Assembly: GCF_021347895.1 (NCBI RefSeq)
Contig: NC_067117.1
Location: 485,242-549,241 of the forward strand
DNA from: Acanthochromis polyacanthus
Lineage: Eukaryota > Chordata > Actinopteri > Pomacentridae
Direction: 5' to 3'
Length of the DNA stretch: 64,000 nucleotides
Position 1 is the stretch's first letter; every line of letters begins with the position of its first letter. The position numbers were made by a program, and so were the translations under genes. Below the pieces are notes generated by a model that was not told the origin of the DNA, did not search any database, and saw only the letters and a list, made by a program, of their open reading frames with translations. Shown here piece by piece: positions 1 through 10,387 of the stretch.

Positions 1-824
1 TTCAGTCGCTGCTACAAACTGTGGAGGTTCTCTTTAACTTATGGATCAACAATCAGCTGATCTTGGTTCTAGAAGAGTCTCCATCCATTGAACGTCACAT
101 GAAATTCATCCTGATTCTGAAACCTGCTGGAGGCCACCATTCAGAGGTAGAGATCTGGATTCATCCAGAACCTTCTGTCTGGGTTTAAACTGAAGGTTCC
201 AGTGCTGCAGCTGATGGTTGGTTCTGCTGTGGAACATCTTCAGCTGCTTCGTCTATAAAACGTTCAGAACTGCTTCTGATCATTCAGCCTGGGATCATGA
301 AACTGATTTCCATGGGAACAGATCCAGGTTCTGCTGGGATGGATCAGTTCCTCCATGTTCTGCTGATGTGCTTCCATAGAAACGTTCTCCGCTGCAGGTT
401 TCTGAGAACCAATTTGTGCCTAAATCTGACTGATGTCAGTTCTTCTAAACACTGAAAACACAGAAACACAGAGAACTGAACCTCTGAGAACAAACTCAGG
501 AGTTGTGATGAGTTTAGAAGAAGAGAAGTGAGATGTTTGCTGTTTGGCCTTGCAGTAGACATGGTGAGCAGACGAAGTGAAGCCTTACAGCGTCTTTCTG
601 CTGGGAGACGTTCTGTCACTGAATCTCTACAACTTGAGGACTAAACAGCACTTTAGAACTTTACTGTGTAAATGTGAATCTAACTGATTTTTACTTGTTG
701 TATTTTCTGTTTGTGTATTTTAAAGTTGCTCTGAATGTAACTAGAACCTGGAGAACGTCATTAAAGGACTAAACCTGCTGCTTATTCTGTTTCATCTCCT
801 CATTTCTTCTATGAACCAACAGAT
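1..824. other. No gene recognised
   Basis: I see no convincing exon, repeat or RNA gene here. An ATTAAA at 760-765 in an AT-rich stretch could be a polyadenylation signal of a plus-strand gene lying to the left of the window, but no coding sequence supports this. Confidence 0.3.
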
Positions 825-828
825 TTAA

Positions 829-1511
829 AGGGGACATATTATGTGAAAGTGTTCTTACAGTAGTGTGTGTTGCAGTAGCTCATTGTGAGGTTTGAATTTG
901 AAAACTGTCTGTTTCCTCCCTGCCTTGCTACACCACATTTTTTGAAAATGCCTGCTCAAACATCCGATTTTGATTTGGGTCCGCTTATGACCAAATAAGC
1001 GGATTTAACTCCTAACCCTCTTAACCCTGCTGCCGGCGGCCGGCTGCCGGAGCATCTCTCCTGCTAGCGGCTGCTGCCTGTGGCGGCCCACCGTTTCGTC
1101 AAGGGCCGGCGGGTTCTTGGTGTGGTGGAGCTGTCGGGGATTACGGGAGCGAACTCTCCGCTGGCCGGCTCTTTTCCTCTTGGGTTTGCTCCTAAGAGGC
1201 GGCTCAGTCCCTCGGTGACAGCTCGTTGGAGCTCCCTCAGTTCTTCCTCCATCTGCAGTCGGGCGAGCGCCATCCCACTTCTGACACCAATGTAGCACTG
1301 AGAGGGGAGGGGGAGTGGACAGATGCGTTCATTTGCATACCTGGAAGCAGCCCAGAAACAGCTTGTTCTGAGGAGGGCTGGTGAGAGGGAATTTTTCGAA
1401 AGCTGAAACTCCGAACAAAGGATGATTTTGGGGCGAACAAACTTAAATACTATGTTTTTGGGCTTCTGAGACCTATATGACCTGTCTGAAAAATAGCATA
1501 ATATGGGACCT
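829..1511. mobile_element. TTAA-flanked MITE (piggyBac-type)
   Basis: The ends are inverted repeats: TTAAAGGGGACATATTATG on the left and the complement of TTAAAGGTCCCATATTATG on the right. TTAA lies immediately outside each end (825-828 and 1512-1515), which is the target duplication expected for piggyBac-like transposons. The interior is GC-rich in its middle and has no transposase, so the copy is non-autonomous. Short open frames inside (about 1005-1522) do not resemble proteins. Family assignment rests on the TTAA flanks alone. Confidence 0.6.
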
Positions 1512-1736
1512 TTAAGGAGCATCCACAGACCTTAGTGAGGAACAGAAGGTGTTTTCTTCTAAGAGTGCAGAGAGTCCAGTCTAACTCTGAGGAGTTGGAT
1601 GGAGGAGAAATGATCTGTTTCAGGAAGAAACCAAAGAAACACGGTGAGGATCAAAGAAGGAACCTAAAACTCTCCACCCTCTCTACCTCCTCTCCATCCA
1701 TGTAGAGGGCGGAGTGCTCAGATCTTCTATACTACC

Positions 1737-3330
1737 GACCTAGTAACCAGGTACTATACACTATATTACCAGTGTATTTATTGATTTATTACCAGTGTAT
1801 TTATTGATTTATTAGCAGTGTATTTATTGATTTATTAGCAGTGTATTTATGTATTTATTTATTAGTGATATATTTATTGATTTATTACCGGTGTATTTAT
1901 TGATTTATTAGCGGTGTATTTATGTATTTATTTATTAGTGATATATTTATTGATTTATTACCGGTGTATTTATTGATTTATTAGCGGTGTATTTATTGAT
2001 TTATTAGCAGTGTATTTATTGATTTATTACTGGTGTATTTATTGATTTATTAGCAGTGTATTTATTGATTTATTAGCAGTGTATTTATTGATTTATTACT
2101 GGTGTATTTATTGATTTATTAGCAGTGTATTTATTGATTTATTAGCGGTGTATTTATTGATTTATTAGCAGTGTATTTATTGATTTATTAGCGGTGTATT
2201 TATGTATTTATTTATTAGTGATATATTTATTGATTTATTACCGGTGTATTTATTGATTTATTAGCGGTGTATTTATTGATTTATTAGCAGTGTATTTATT
2301 GATTTATTACTGGTGTATTTATTGATTTATTAGCAGTGTATTTATTGATTTATTAGCAGTGTATTTATTGATTTATTACTGGTGTATTTATTGATTTATT
2401 AGCAGTGTATTTATTGATTTATTAGCAGTGTATTTATTGATTTATTACTGGTGTATTTATTGATTTATTAGCAGTGTATTTATTGATTTATTAGCGGTGT
2501 ATTTATTGATTTATTAGCAGTGTATTTATTGATTTATTAGCAGTGTATTTATTGATTTATTACTGGTGTATTTATTGATTTATTAGCGGTGTATTTATTG
2601 ATTTATTAGCGGTGTATTTATGTATTTATTTATTAGTGATATATTTATTGATTTATTACCGGTGTATTTATTGATTTATTAGCGGTGTATTTATTGATTT
2701 ATTAGCGGTGTATTTATTGATTTATTAGCAGTGTATTTATTGATTTATTAGCGGTGTGTTTATTTATATATTTATTAGTGATATATTTATTGATTTATTA
2801 CCGGTGTATTTATTGATTTATTACTGGTGTATTTATTGATTTATTACCGGTGTATTTATTGATTTATTAGCGGTGTGTTTATTTATATATTTATTAGTGA
2901 TATATTTATTGATTTATTACCGGTGTATTTATTGATTTATTACCGGTGTATTTATTGATTTATTAGCGGTGTATTTATGTATTTATTTATTAGTGATATA
3001 TTTATTGATTTATTAGCAGTGTATTTATTGATTTATTAGCGGTGTGTTTATTTATATATTTATTAGTGATATATTTATTGATTTATTACCGGTGTATTTA
3101 TTGATTTATTACTGGTGTATTTATTGATTTATTACCGGTGTATTTATTGATTTATTAGCGGTGTATTTATTGATTTATTACTGGTGTATTTATTGATTTA
3201 TTAGCGGTGTATTTATGTATTTATTTATTAGTGATATATTTATTGATTTATTACCAGTGTATTTATTGATTTATTAGCAGTGTATTTATTTACATATTTA
3301 TTAGTGATATATTTATTGATTTATCTGCTG
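1737..3330. repeat. AT-rich minisatellite, about 23-bp unit
   Basis: About 1.6 kb of tandem copies of a unit built from GTGTATTTATTGATTTATTA followed by GCG, GCA, CCG or CTG. A longer variant containing TATGTATTTATTTATTAGTG recurs at intervals, so there is a second, higher-order period. Confidence 0.9.
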
Positions 3331-3488
3331 CGGATCAATAAAGGTTGAATCTTTCTATCTGGTTCTTGCTGCATCCTGAACTAGAACCTGGTGGGTTCTT
3401 GCAGAGCATGTTCCTCTCTAAGAAACTTTTCCTAAAACTTTCTCCTTTATTTCTAAACTGATCCGAGGAAAGAAATGAGACGGCGTGG

Positions 3489-3510
3489 TGACGTCACAGG
3501 TCACATGACC
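3489..3510 (+). promoter_or_regulatory. CRE plus E-box cluster, possible promoter
   Basis: A full palindromic CRE, TGACGTCA, lies at 3489-3496. It is followed by GGTCACATGACC, a palindromic USF/TFE-type E-box. Such paired sites are common in vertebrate proximal promoters. They sit directly at the possible first exon described in the next entry. Confidence 0.3.
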
Positions 3511-5034
3511 GCAGGTGAGGGCAGAGGTCAGGGCCGACTGCTGCTCACTTTAGCAGATGGAAACCAGACATCCCATAATGAGTGGACTGTGCTCCGTAAC
3601 AGGTCGTCTGTCCTTTAGCCCTCTTTAGTTCCTGTTGGCGTCATTTACTTTGGACCCGTCTATCACCTGGTAAGTCTAAGCGGCTGAATGAGGCTCGTTG
3701 TTCGGCTCCGTCCAATTCCTGAGACGTAAATGAGAAACTTCAGCGGATGACCGACGCGTTTCAGTTTGTGCCGTTAGTTTGTGCCGTTAGTAGGACTCAG
3801 CAGCTTCATATTTGTGGTTCCAGTGGATCAAAGGAGAACGTTCTCTGGTTCCTTTCATCCTCTGACTGTAAACTACAAGCTAACCAGACCTTGAGGAGGT
3901 CAGCTGGAGCTCTGAGACACTCTGATGGACATTTTTCATCATTTCTGATGTTTTACAAACTGAAGGACCAACAAACGGATCCAGAAAACCTCCTGTTGTG
4001 CAGTAGAGGGGGGGCAGTAGAGGGTCGGTATTCTCCTGTCAGAGAGGGGTCCCTGAAGTACATGGAGGTCTGGACTTCTCTTCCCTGATAGCCCTGATGC
4101 CCCCCACACCTGCCTGGGGTTGGTGGAGCGGGTGCTTTTGCCCTCAGTTTGCCTTCTGGGGGGTAGTTAGCGGTATTGATGCCCTTCCACAGTCCTGTCC
4201 TGGCTGGAAGCGATGGTCTCCACATCTAAAAGATGTTCTCCGCTGTGAGTCCTCCAAGGGTTTTGGTTTGGTGACACAACAACTAGTTCCCATGATGGAA
4301 CGTTCCCCACACAGAAGTTGATGTAGTTTAGAGCAGTTGTGGTGGAACGGTCCAGAGAAGATCCTGCAGCAGCTGTACATGGTCCTCTGCCGGTCATCTG
4401 CTGCCGTATTTTATCCATCTGGTGGAGACTGGGTGTGATGGGAGGAAGATGGAAGGAAGTGGAGGCTTGACGGGGTTAGCCTTTAGCCTGGTCCAGAAGA
4501 TGTAAAGTCTGGAGCCTCTGGAGCTGCTTTTATTGAGGTGTTTGGTGAAGGTTGAGGAGCAGCAGATCAGAAGCTGCTAGAGATGTGGATCAGGGCTTTA
4601 GTTGGTGCTCAGTTCTTCTCAGCAGGTTGTAGAGATCAGGAGGTGTTCAGCTCCATCATGCTTTCTGGAGAAACGGTGTCTTCTGTCAGAGGAACACGTG
4701 AGCCCGTTACCGGTAACCACGGAAACACCGCTGGTGTGAGCAGAAATCCAACCAAACTTTGGTTTAACTGCTGCAACATTTGTCTTTCTGTCCCATTTTT
4801 TAAAAATGATTTCATAAATGTTTTCTTTTGTTTTTCTTTTAATAATCGTCATCCTCTATTCTTAATGTCTTTGTAAAGCACTTTGAATCGCCTCGTTGTT
4901 GAAATGTGCTATAGAAATAAATTTGCCTTGCTATTAACGGTGTGTTGTTCTGTTCTGCAGCTCTGCGGTTGGACAGCGACGCCCGGTGGAGCTCAGAGGA
5001 ACTGCAGTTGCTGGAGGCTTCAGAGATCAGTACA
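3505..5034 (+). CDS. Possible 5' end of an unidentified gene
   Basis: This is a tentative two-exon start. ATG at 3505 is followed by ACC GCA G and a good donor (GTGAGG, 3515). A pyrimidine-rich acceptor ends at 4960, and the next exon continues in the matching phase as ALRLDSDARWSSEELQLLEA (about 4961-5029 or 5034). The donor of that exon is weak (GTACAG or GTAGGA), and it runs straight into a minisatellite. I do not recognise the product and find no convincing third exon; an open stretch near 6773-7130 is a weak candidate. It could equally be a chance reading frame. Confidence 0.2.
4872..4935 (+). repeat. Retroposon 3' tail (LINE/SINE type)
   Basis: The stretch reads AAAGCACTTTGAATCGCC, then GTTGAAATGTGCTATAGAAA and a simple ATTTGCC tail. 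This matches the general form of the 3' ends of common fish LINEs and the SINEs they mobilise. The body upstream is not recognisable. Confidence 0.45.
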
Positions 5035-5040
5035 GTAGGA

Positions 5041-5775
5041 CTCCCTATTATTACATGTTTGTTTTATAGTTATTATTACATGTTTGTTTTATAGTTATTA
5101 TTACATGTTTATTATATAGTTATTATTACATGTTTGTTTTATAGTTATTATTACATGTTTATTATATAGTTATTATTACATGTTTGTTTTATAGTTATTA
5201 TTACATGTTTGTTTTATAGTTATTATTACATGTTTATTATATAGTTATTATTACATGTTTGTTTTATAGTTATTATTACATGTTTATTATATAGTTATTA
5301 TTACATGTTTGTTTTATAGTTATTATTACATGTTTATTATATAGTTATTATTACATGTTTGTTTTATAGTTATTATTACATGTTTATTATATAGTTATTA
5401 TTACATGTTTGTTTTATAGTTATTATTACATGTTTGTTTTATAGTTATTATTACATGTTTATTATATAGTTATTATTACATGTTTGTTTTATAGTTATTA
5501 TTACATGTTTGTTTTATAGTTATTATTACATGTTTGTTTTATAGTTATTATTACATGTTTATTATATAGTTATTATTACATGTTTATTATATAGTTATTA
5601 TTACATGTTTGTTTTATAGTTATTATTACATGTTTGTTTTATAGTTATTATTACATGTTTATTATATAGTTATTATTACATGTTTGTTTTATAGTTATTA
5701 TTACATGTTTATTATATAGTTATTATTACATGTTTGTTTTATAGTTATTATTACATGTTTATTATATAGTTATAG
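5041..5775. repeat. Minisatellite, 25-bp unit
   Basis: About 29 tandem copies of a 25-bp unit made of TATTATTACATGTTT plus GTTTTATAGT or ATTATATAGT. The two unit types alternate irregularly, and there is little other divergence. Confidence 0.92.
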
Positions 5776-6520
5776 TGAATAGGTGTGAAGGTGTGGGTTT
5801 ATTGTTTTACTTTCTGCGTCTGCTGGAAAAACACATTTTTGGCGTACTTAACGTACTCGAAAATGCATGACACTTTGCACAGACATCAGGACTGCCGAAA
5901 AACTTGATATTTTAGGGGAATGGCTCACCTGTGTGCCAAAATGACTCCATAGCGCCACCTGGAAAATTTCAACCATTTACTAGGGCCAGTGTGTGTCACA
6001 TACAGCTGTGAAATTTGATACACATGTGGAACTCATCAAGACACACAAAAATGTAACCGGCACTGTGCCCAAAAACAAACAGAAAATCGGCCGTTTTGAA
6101 TTGTGTGTCATATTTACAAAGATTTTGGGTCATTTTTGGCTATTTTCCAAAGCTGTAAATTCAAACAGGGTAACTCTGACAGAGCTGAAATTTGTCCGGG
6201 ATGTACAGCAGGCATGGAAGATGAAAAGTTATCAAAATGCTCCACAGAAGTCTGAGGAAATGGTGGCAATTCACCATGACACAAGAAATGCTGTGTAACT
6301 GCCCTGAACGTGCTCCAATCTGCCTCAAACTTCACACATATGACCACAGTCCTGCCCTCATCACATCCATATGCTGATGTACAACCATAGTCATAGCGCC
6401 ACCTGGTGGGTGGACAGGAAGTGGTGTATAAATAGCCTGAACATGCTCCAATCTGCCTGAAATTTTACATGTATGATCAGAGTCCGCTCTTCATCACATC
6501 CACAGGACGACATACAGTCT
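5776..6520. repeat. Dispersed repeat with an internal tandem duplication
   Basis: CATAGCGCCACCTGG occurs at about 5950 and 6394. A segment starting CATGCTCCAATCTGCCT is duplicated in tandem (about 6306-6390 and 6438-6515, about 80% alike by eye). This form is typical of dispersed fish repeats. I cannot assign a class, and no protein is encoded. Confidence 0.45.
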
Positions 6521-7440
6521 CCCATCCCTAACCACTGCTGGAGACACTAGTAGAAACATCTGGAACATGTTTACAGCTGGAGACAGTAGTAGTGGTAGAA
6601 ACATCTGGAGGCTGGGGCTGGTTTTAGTGAGACGCTGAAGAAACATTTTCATTCCATCCCAGTTCAATTCTTTCAATCTTTATTAGTCATTGTCAGTAAA
6701 GCAATAGAGTTTGGTTCACAGCATTTCATCCACTGCAGAGCAACGACGCCACAAAGATCTAACATCTGTCTCAGCCGGACTGCTGGAGGTCAGACTGAAG
6801 CTCTGAACCTGCTGCTGGTGGAGGACCTGAACCACCGTCGGAAGTCTCCAGAACCCCAGAAGACGTCTCTGGATCCGATTGTCTCTCCGCACAGAGGAAG
6901 GCTCCAGCAGCTCCAGCAGTCAGAGCGTCTCTGCCTCGTCTCTTTGTTTGTCTTCCGTCTCAGCAGGATGACGTCACTCAGGCCGGAACAGATCCTTTCT
7001 CTGCAGCCCGGCATAGCCCCCTTAGGACCTGAATGCTGGGTGGGGGGTTTGTGGTCTATGGGTGGGTGGGGGTTGGTAGTCAATGGGTGGTTGGAGGAGG
7101 GTCTGGGGTCAGAGGGCAATAGAGGAATGTGACCGGAGCAGTTTGTCAGCCCTCCAGTCAGGCAGCGCTGACGTCACCCCCTGGAATAAACTTCCCACAA
7201 TGCATCAGGGGGGCTGGCACGACAGGACGGGACCGGGGTGGCTGGACCGGATCCCCGCTGGGTCCGGGGTGGTGTATTCAGGGCCGTGGAGCTAGGGGGC
7301 GGCCCCCAGAGCTGCTGCTGCTGCTGGTGCTGGTGGTGGGGCCCAGAAGCAGCGTTCCTGAACTCCTTCTGCAGCCGTGGTCCCTGAAGCTGCTGCTCTG
7401 ACATCAGCGTTCTAGAAGACGGTTCCTGGGTTCTGGTTCT
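6521..7440. other. No gene recognised
   Basis: From about 6773 to 7130 a plus-strand frame stays open after an acceptor-like CTGTCTCAG. Its translation, LLLVEDLNHRRKSPEPQKTS and onward, looks protein-like but matches nothing I know. The 7000-7400 stretch is GC-rich with CTG-rich low complexity. Confidence 0.25.
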
Positions 7441-7443
7441 GTC

Positions 7444-7459
7444 GTATTACTCCGGTAAT

Positions 7460-7499
<40 letters not shown>

Positions 7500-7548
7500 G
7501 GCCCCTGCGCAAGGATGACACGCAAATTCGTGAAGCGTTCCTCATTTT
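7444..7548 (+). ncRNA. U6 snRNA-like sequence with an altered 5' hairpin
   Basis: From about 7462 to the end the sequence follows vertebrate U6 closely. It has ATATACTAAAATTGGAACG, the ACAGAGA box (7483-7489) that pairs with the 5' splice site, the AGC triad (7495-7497), the internal stem-loop region and the conserved GCGTTC 3' stretch, ending in TTTT (7545-7548). The 5' stem-loop differs completely from the usual GTGCTCGC...GCAGCAC. Here it is GTATTAC-TCCG-GTAATAC, seven perfect pairs around a tetraloop. I see no TATA box about 30 bp upstream, so a retropseudogene is quite possible. The perfect pairing argues for either a variant gene or a coincidental junction. Confidence 0.7.
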
Positions 7549-7589
7549 CCATTATTAATATTATTATTATTATTATTACTGTTTTTAAA

Positions 7590-7992
7590 TCCTTTTCTTG
7601 GTTTCTCTGTTTTCAGGTCAAACAGCGACACCGCGGCCACAGGAGGAACTGCAGCGGAGCGCCGCATGCGCACTGCGGCTCGCTGCTCCACTGAGTGTGT
7701 TTGGGTTAAAAGTCGTGTTTTGAGACACAAAGTTAAAAACTCCTAATGTGGGACAGAAACGTGTCCGCGGAGGATCTGCGGGGAGCAGCAGGAGTCTCTC
7801 TGCGGCCCGCTGGAGGACTTTATCCGGACACACGAGCCGGAACAGCCGGTGTTAAAGATTAATTGGTGTGCAGATTATCTGGTGACATTCAGGGAGCGAC
7901 GCAGCTCCAACGATGCAGACCACAGGCGACTGTAGCGATGCCTGTTCTAAACACACAGACGTCCGTAAAGTGTTGTAAATGTTCCTGTTTTC
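7590..7992 (+). repeat. Dispersed repeat A, first copy
   Basis: About 400 bp that recurs, inverted, at 9481-9886, with nearly all bases matching. It starts near TTGGTTTCTCTGTTTTCAGG and ends near GTTGTAAATGTTCCTGTT. The GC-rich part gives a pair of mirror-image open frames that are not real proteins. I do not know the class. Confidence 0.75.
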
Positions 7993-8102
7993 GGCTTTAA
8001 CGTGGGTTCCACAGGTCGTTGTTGTTCTGTTCAGTCCAGCAGTAAAATCCTGGTTTAAAGAGTGGAAACAGCGTTTAGCTGCAGCAGATTAACTAGAGAC
8101 AG

Positions 8103-9010
8103 AAACAGAAGTTCTGCTGCTATATGTGAGCAGAAGAGGATGAAATTAACTTATAATTAACAACATAAACACATTTATATTAGATCAGAGAATTTTAAGT
8201 ATTTAATAAACAAGTCTGATATTTTTATGGCTTTGTTGTTTGATGATGATGTTATTGTATTAAAGTACTGTTTGAGTTCATTTTCAAAGTATTTTTCATT
8301 TGGGTTTGTTTTTTTTGCCCATTTCGTTTTGTGAATATGAAATTCACCCAGCATGATGATAGTCTGCAACAAAAGGGAAAGACTGTAAGGTATGGAGGGA
8401 TTTTCAAACTAAAAGAGGATGTGGCTCTCCTGGAGGCTGATCCTGTGTCTGGTTTTGTTCTGGATTAGGTTTTGTAGATGATTCCAGAGGTTTTTACTGT
8501 ATGAGCATTGATAAAAGAGGTGGATGATGGTTTCTGGTTCTGTTTGACAAAAGTCACAGTTATAGTCTAGATTTTATTTAAACCTTTCCAGGGTTTTTTT
8601 TACGGATATACATTGTGACAGATTCTGTCTGATATTTCTTTGACCTTATTGTGAACGAGCAGCTTCTCTCCAACCAGCCAGTTTATTTCCCCGTACAGTG
8701 AACTCCAGGAAGAGTTGGCTGAAGGTCGATTGGAGGGTTGAATGAGATTCCTGATGAATTTATTTGAGCAGACTTTGGTTGTTATCTATGTTATGGATGA
8801 ATAATTTGGCCTCATTTTTCTGAGTCAGAGGGTGGAACCTTTCAGGAGCTGCAGAATTTCTATTGGTATTGTGTTGGAAATTGTAGTGTATTCTGTTTGT
8901 GAGATTGTGAGATGGTATTTGTTAATAAATTGGTTGTCAGGTAAGATTTGTCCTTGTTCATCGGTTAACTGATTGATCCATAATACTCCCTGATCAAACC
9001 AAGACTAGTA
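8103..9010 (-). mobile_element. Decayed LINE fragment, Tx1/L1-like reverse transcriptase end
   Basis: On the minus strand the translation contains, in order, WFDQGVLWINQLTDEQG (about 8990-8940), a zinc-knuckle-like CDFCQTEPETIIHLF (about 8570-8525), and a C-terminal stretch with GEFHIHKTKW and IKISDLFIKYLKF (8372-8175). This order is characteristic of the C-terminal part of Tx1/L1-clade fish LINE ORF2 proteins. Several stop codons and frame changes interrupt it, so it is dead. Its 3' end (8103-8255) matches, in inverted orientation, a second LINE 3' fragment at about 10040-10195. Confidence 0.75.
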
Positions 9011-9035
9011 AAATATGGTTTTGTTTCTGTGCTGT

Positions 9036-9188
9036 ATTTGTTGTTACCATATGGTTGTCATTCTCCCTTTATATGACTCTTTGTGTTTACAATGTAATAT
9101 GAATAAGCTGTTGTTTCCATTTTGTTATTCTTTATGATCATTCTCAGTTAACACCCTGTATAACCTCTTTGTGTTAAATGAATTTTAA
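9036..9188 (+). repeat. LINE 3' UTR-like fragment
   Basis: It is similar in the same orientation to 10184-10300 (shared TTACAATGTAATATGAATAA and TTGTTGTTTCCATTTTG). The other copy directly follows a plus-strand LINE 3' coding remnant, so both are probably LINE 3' UTR pieces. Confidence 0.45.
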
Positions 9189-9480
9189 AAAAAGTTCTGC
9201 TGCTGTTTTCACAGATTACTGCAGTTAAACTGCTGGATCTGGGCTGTTCTGCTTTAAACACATCCTCAGTAAAACAAGATTATTTCAACCACTGGACTAA
9301 TTTTACCAGAGATTTCTCATTCTCATTTCTCAGAACGTCATTGAGCTTCACCTGATTGTCTCCCCATTATTCTTGATTTATTTATTTTACTGGAACAAAA
9401 CAAATTCTTCAGCAGGATCAATGCACTGATTCTATAGAACACAACATAAAGGTGTTTATATTTCTATTACTACGATTTTT

Positions 9481-9886
9481 CTGACAACAGGAACATTTAC
9501 AACACTGTACGGACGTCTGTGTGTTTAGAACAGGCATCGCTACAGTCGCCTGTGGTCTGCATCGTTGGAGCTGCGTCGCTCCCTGAATGTCACCAGATAA
9601 TCTGCACACCAATTAATCTTTAACACCGGCTGCTCCGGCTCGTGTGTCCGGATAAAGTCCTCCAGCGGGCCGCAGAGAGACTCCTGCTGCTCCCCGCAGA
9701 TCCTCCGCGGACACGTTTCTGTCCCACATTAGGAGTTTTTAACTTTGTGTCTCAAAACACGACTTTTAACCCAAACACATTAAGTGGAGCAGCGAGCCGC
9801 AGTGCGCATGCGCTGCTCCGCTGCAGTTCCTCCTGTGGCCGCGGTGTCGCTGTTTGACCTGAAAACAGAGAAACCAAGAAAATGAG
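9481..9886 (-). repeat. Dispersed repeat A, inverted copy
   Basis: Reverse complement of the 7590-7992 segment, including the same TTTCAGGTCAAACAG edge. Order relative to the LINE pieces is the same in both places, so the two are separate insertions rather than arms of one inverted duplication. Confidence 0.75.
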
Positions 9887-10039
9887 TGAATGAAGGATTA
9901 AAAAAGGATCAGAAGGGACCAGAACATGATGTCTGGATGGAAAATGAATCTGCGTGTCGTACATGAAGCCCCAATCTTCTGTGTTCCAGGTCCCAGCCCC
10001 GCCGCCTCGGTCACGGAGACGTTCACATCACTTCCTGGT

Positions 10040-10297
10040 TGTTCTGAATGACACGAACAACATCATCAAACAACAAAGCCATAAAAATATCAGACTTGTT
10101 TATTAAATACTTAAAATTCCCTGATTTAATATAAATTTGTTTATATTATTAATTATTGGTTAATTTCATCCTCTTCTGGTTACATATGGTTGTAATAATT
10201 CCTTTATATGAGTCTTTTACAATGTAATATGAATAAGTTGTTGTTTCCATTTTGTGTTATTCTCTATGATAATTTTCAGTTAACACTCTGTAACTGA
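10040..10297 (+). mobile_element. LINE 3' end remnant
   Basis: A plus-strand copy of the same LINE 3' coding end seen on the minus strand near 8200 (AAAGCCATAAAAATATCAGA shared), followed by the 3' UTR-like segment. It has stop codons and is non-functional. Confidence 0.55.
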
Positions 10298-10387
10298 GGA
10301 GAAGGTGAGGACATCAGGCTGTATAAATGTAAAAGTGAAATTCCTGACATGGAATAGTAGAAGCTGATGTTCACTGAGAGGCGGATG

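Noticed and set aside
1005..1522. Overlapping 97- and 152-codon minus-strand frames
   Set aside because: They lie within the TTAA-flanked MITE and span its end; the translation resembles nothing known.
7618..9857. Pair of near-identical 71-codon frames on opposite strands
   Set aside because: They come from the two inverted copies of repeat A; the sequence is GC-rich without recognisable protein features.
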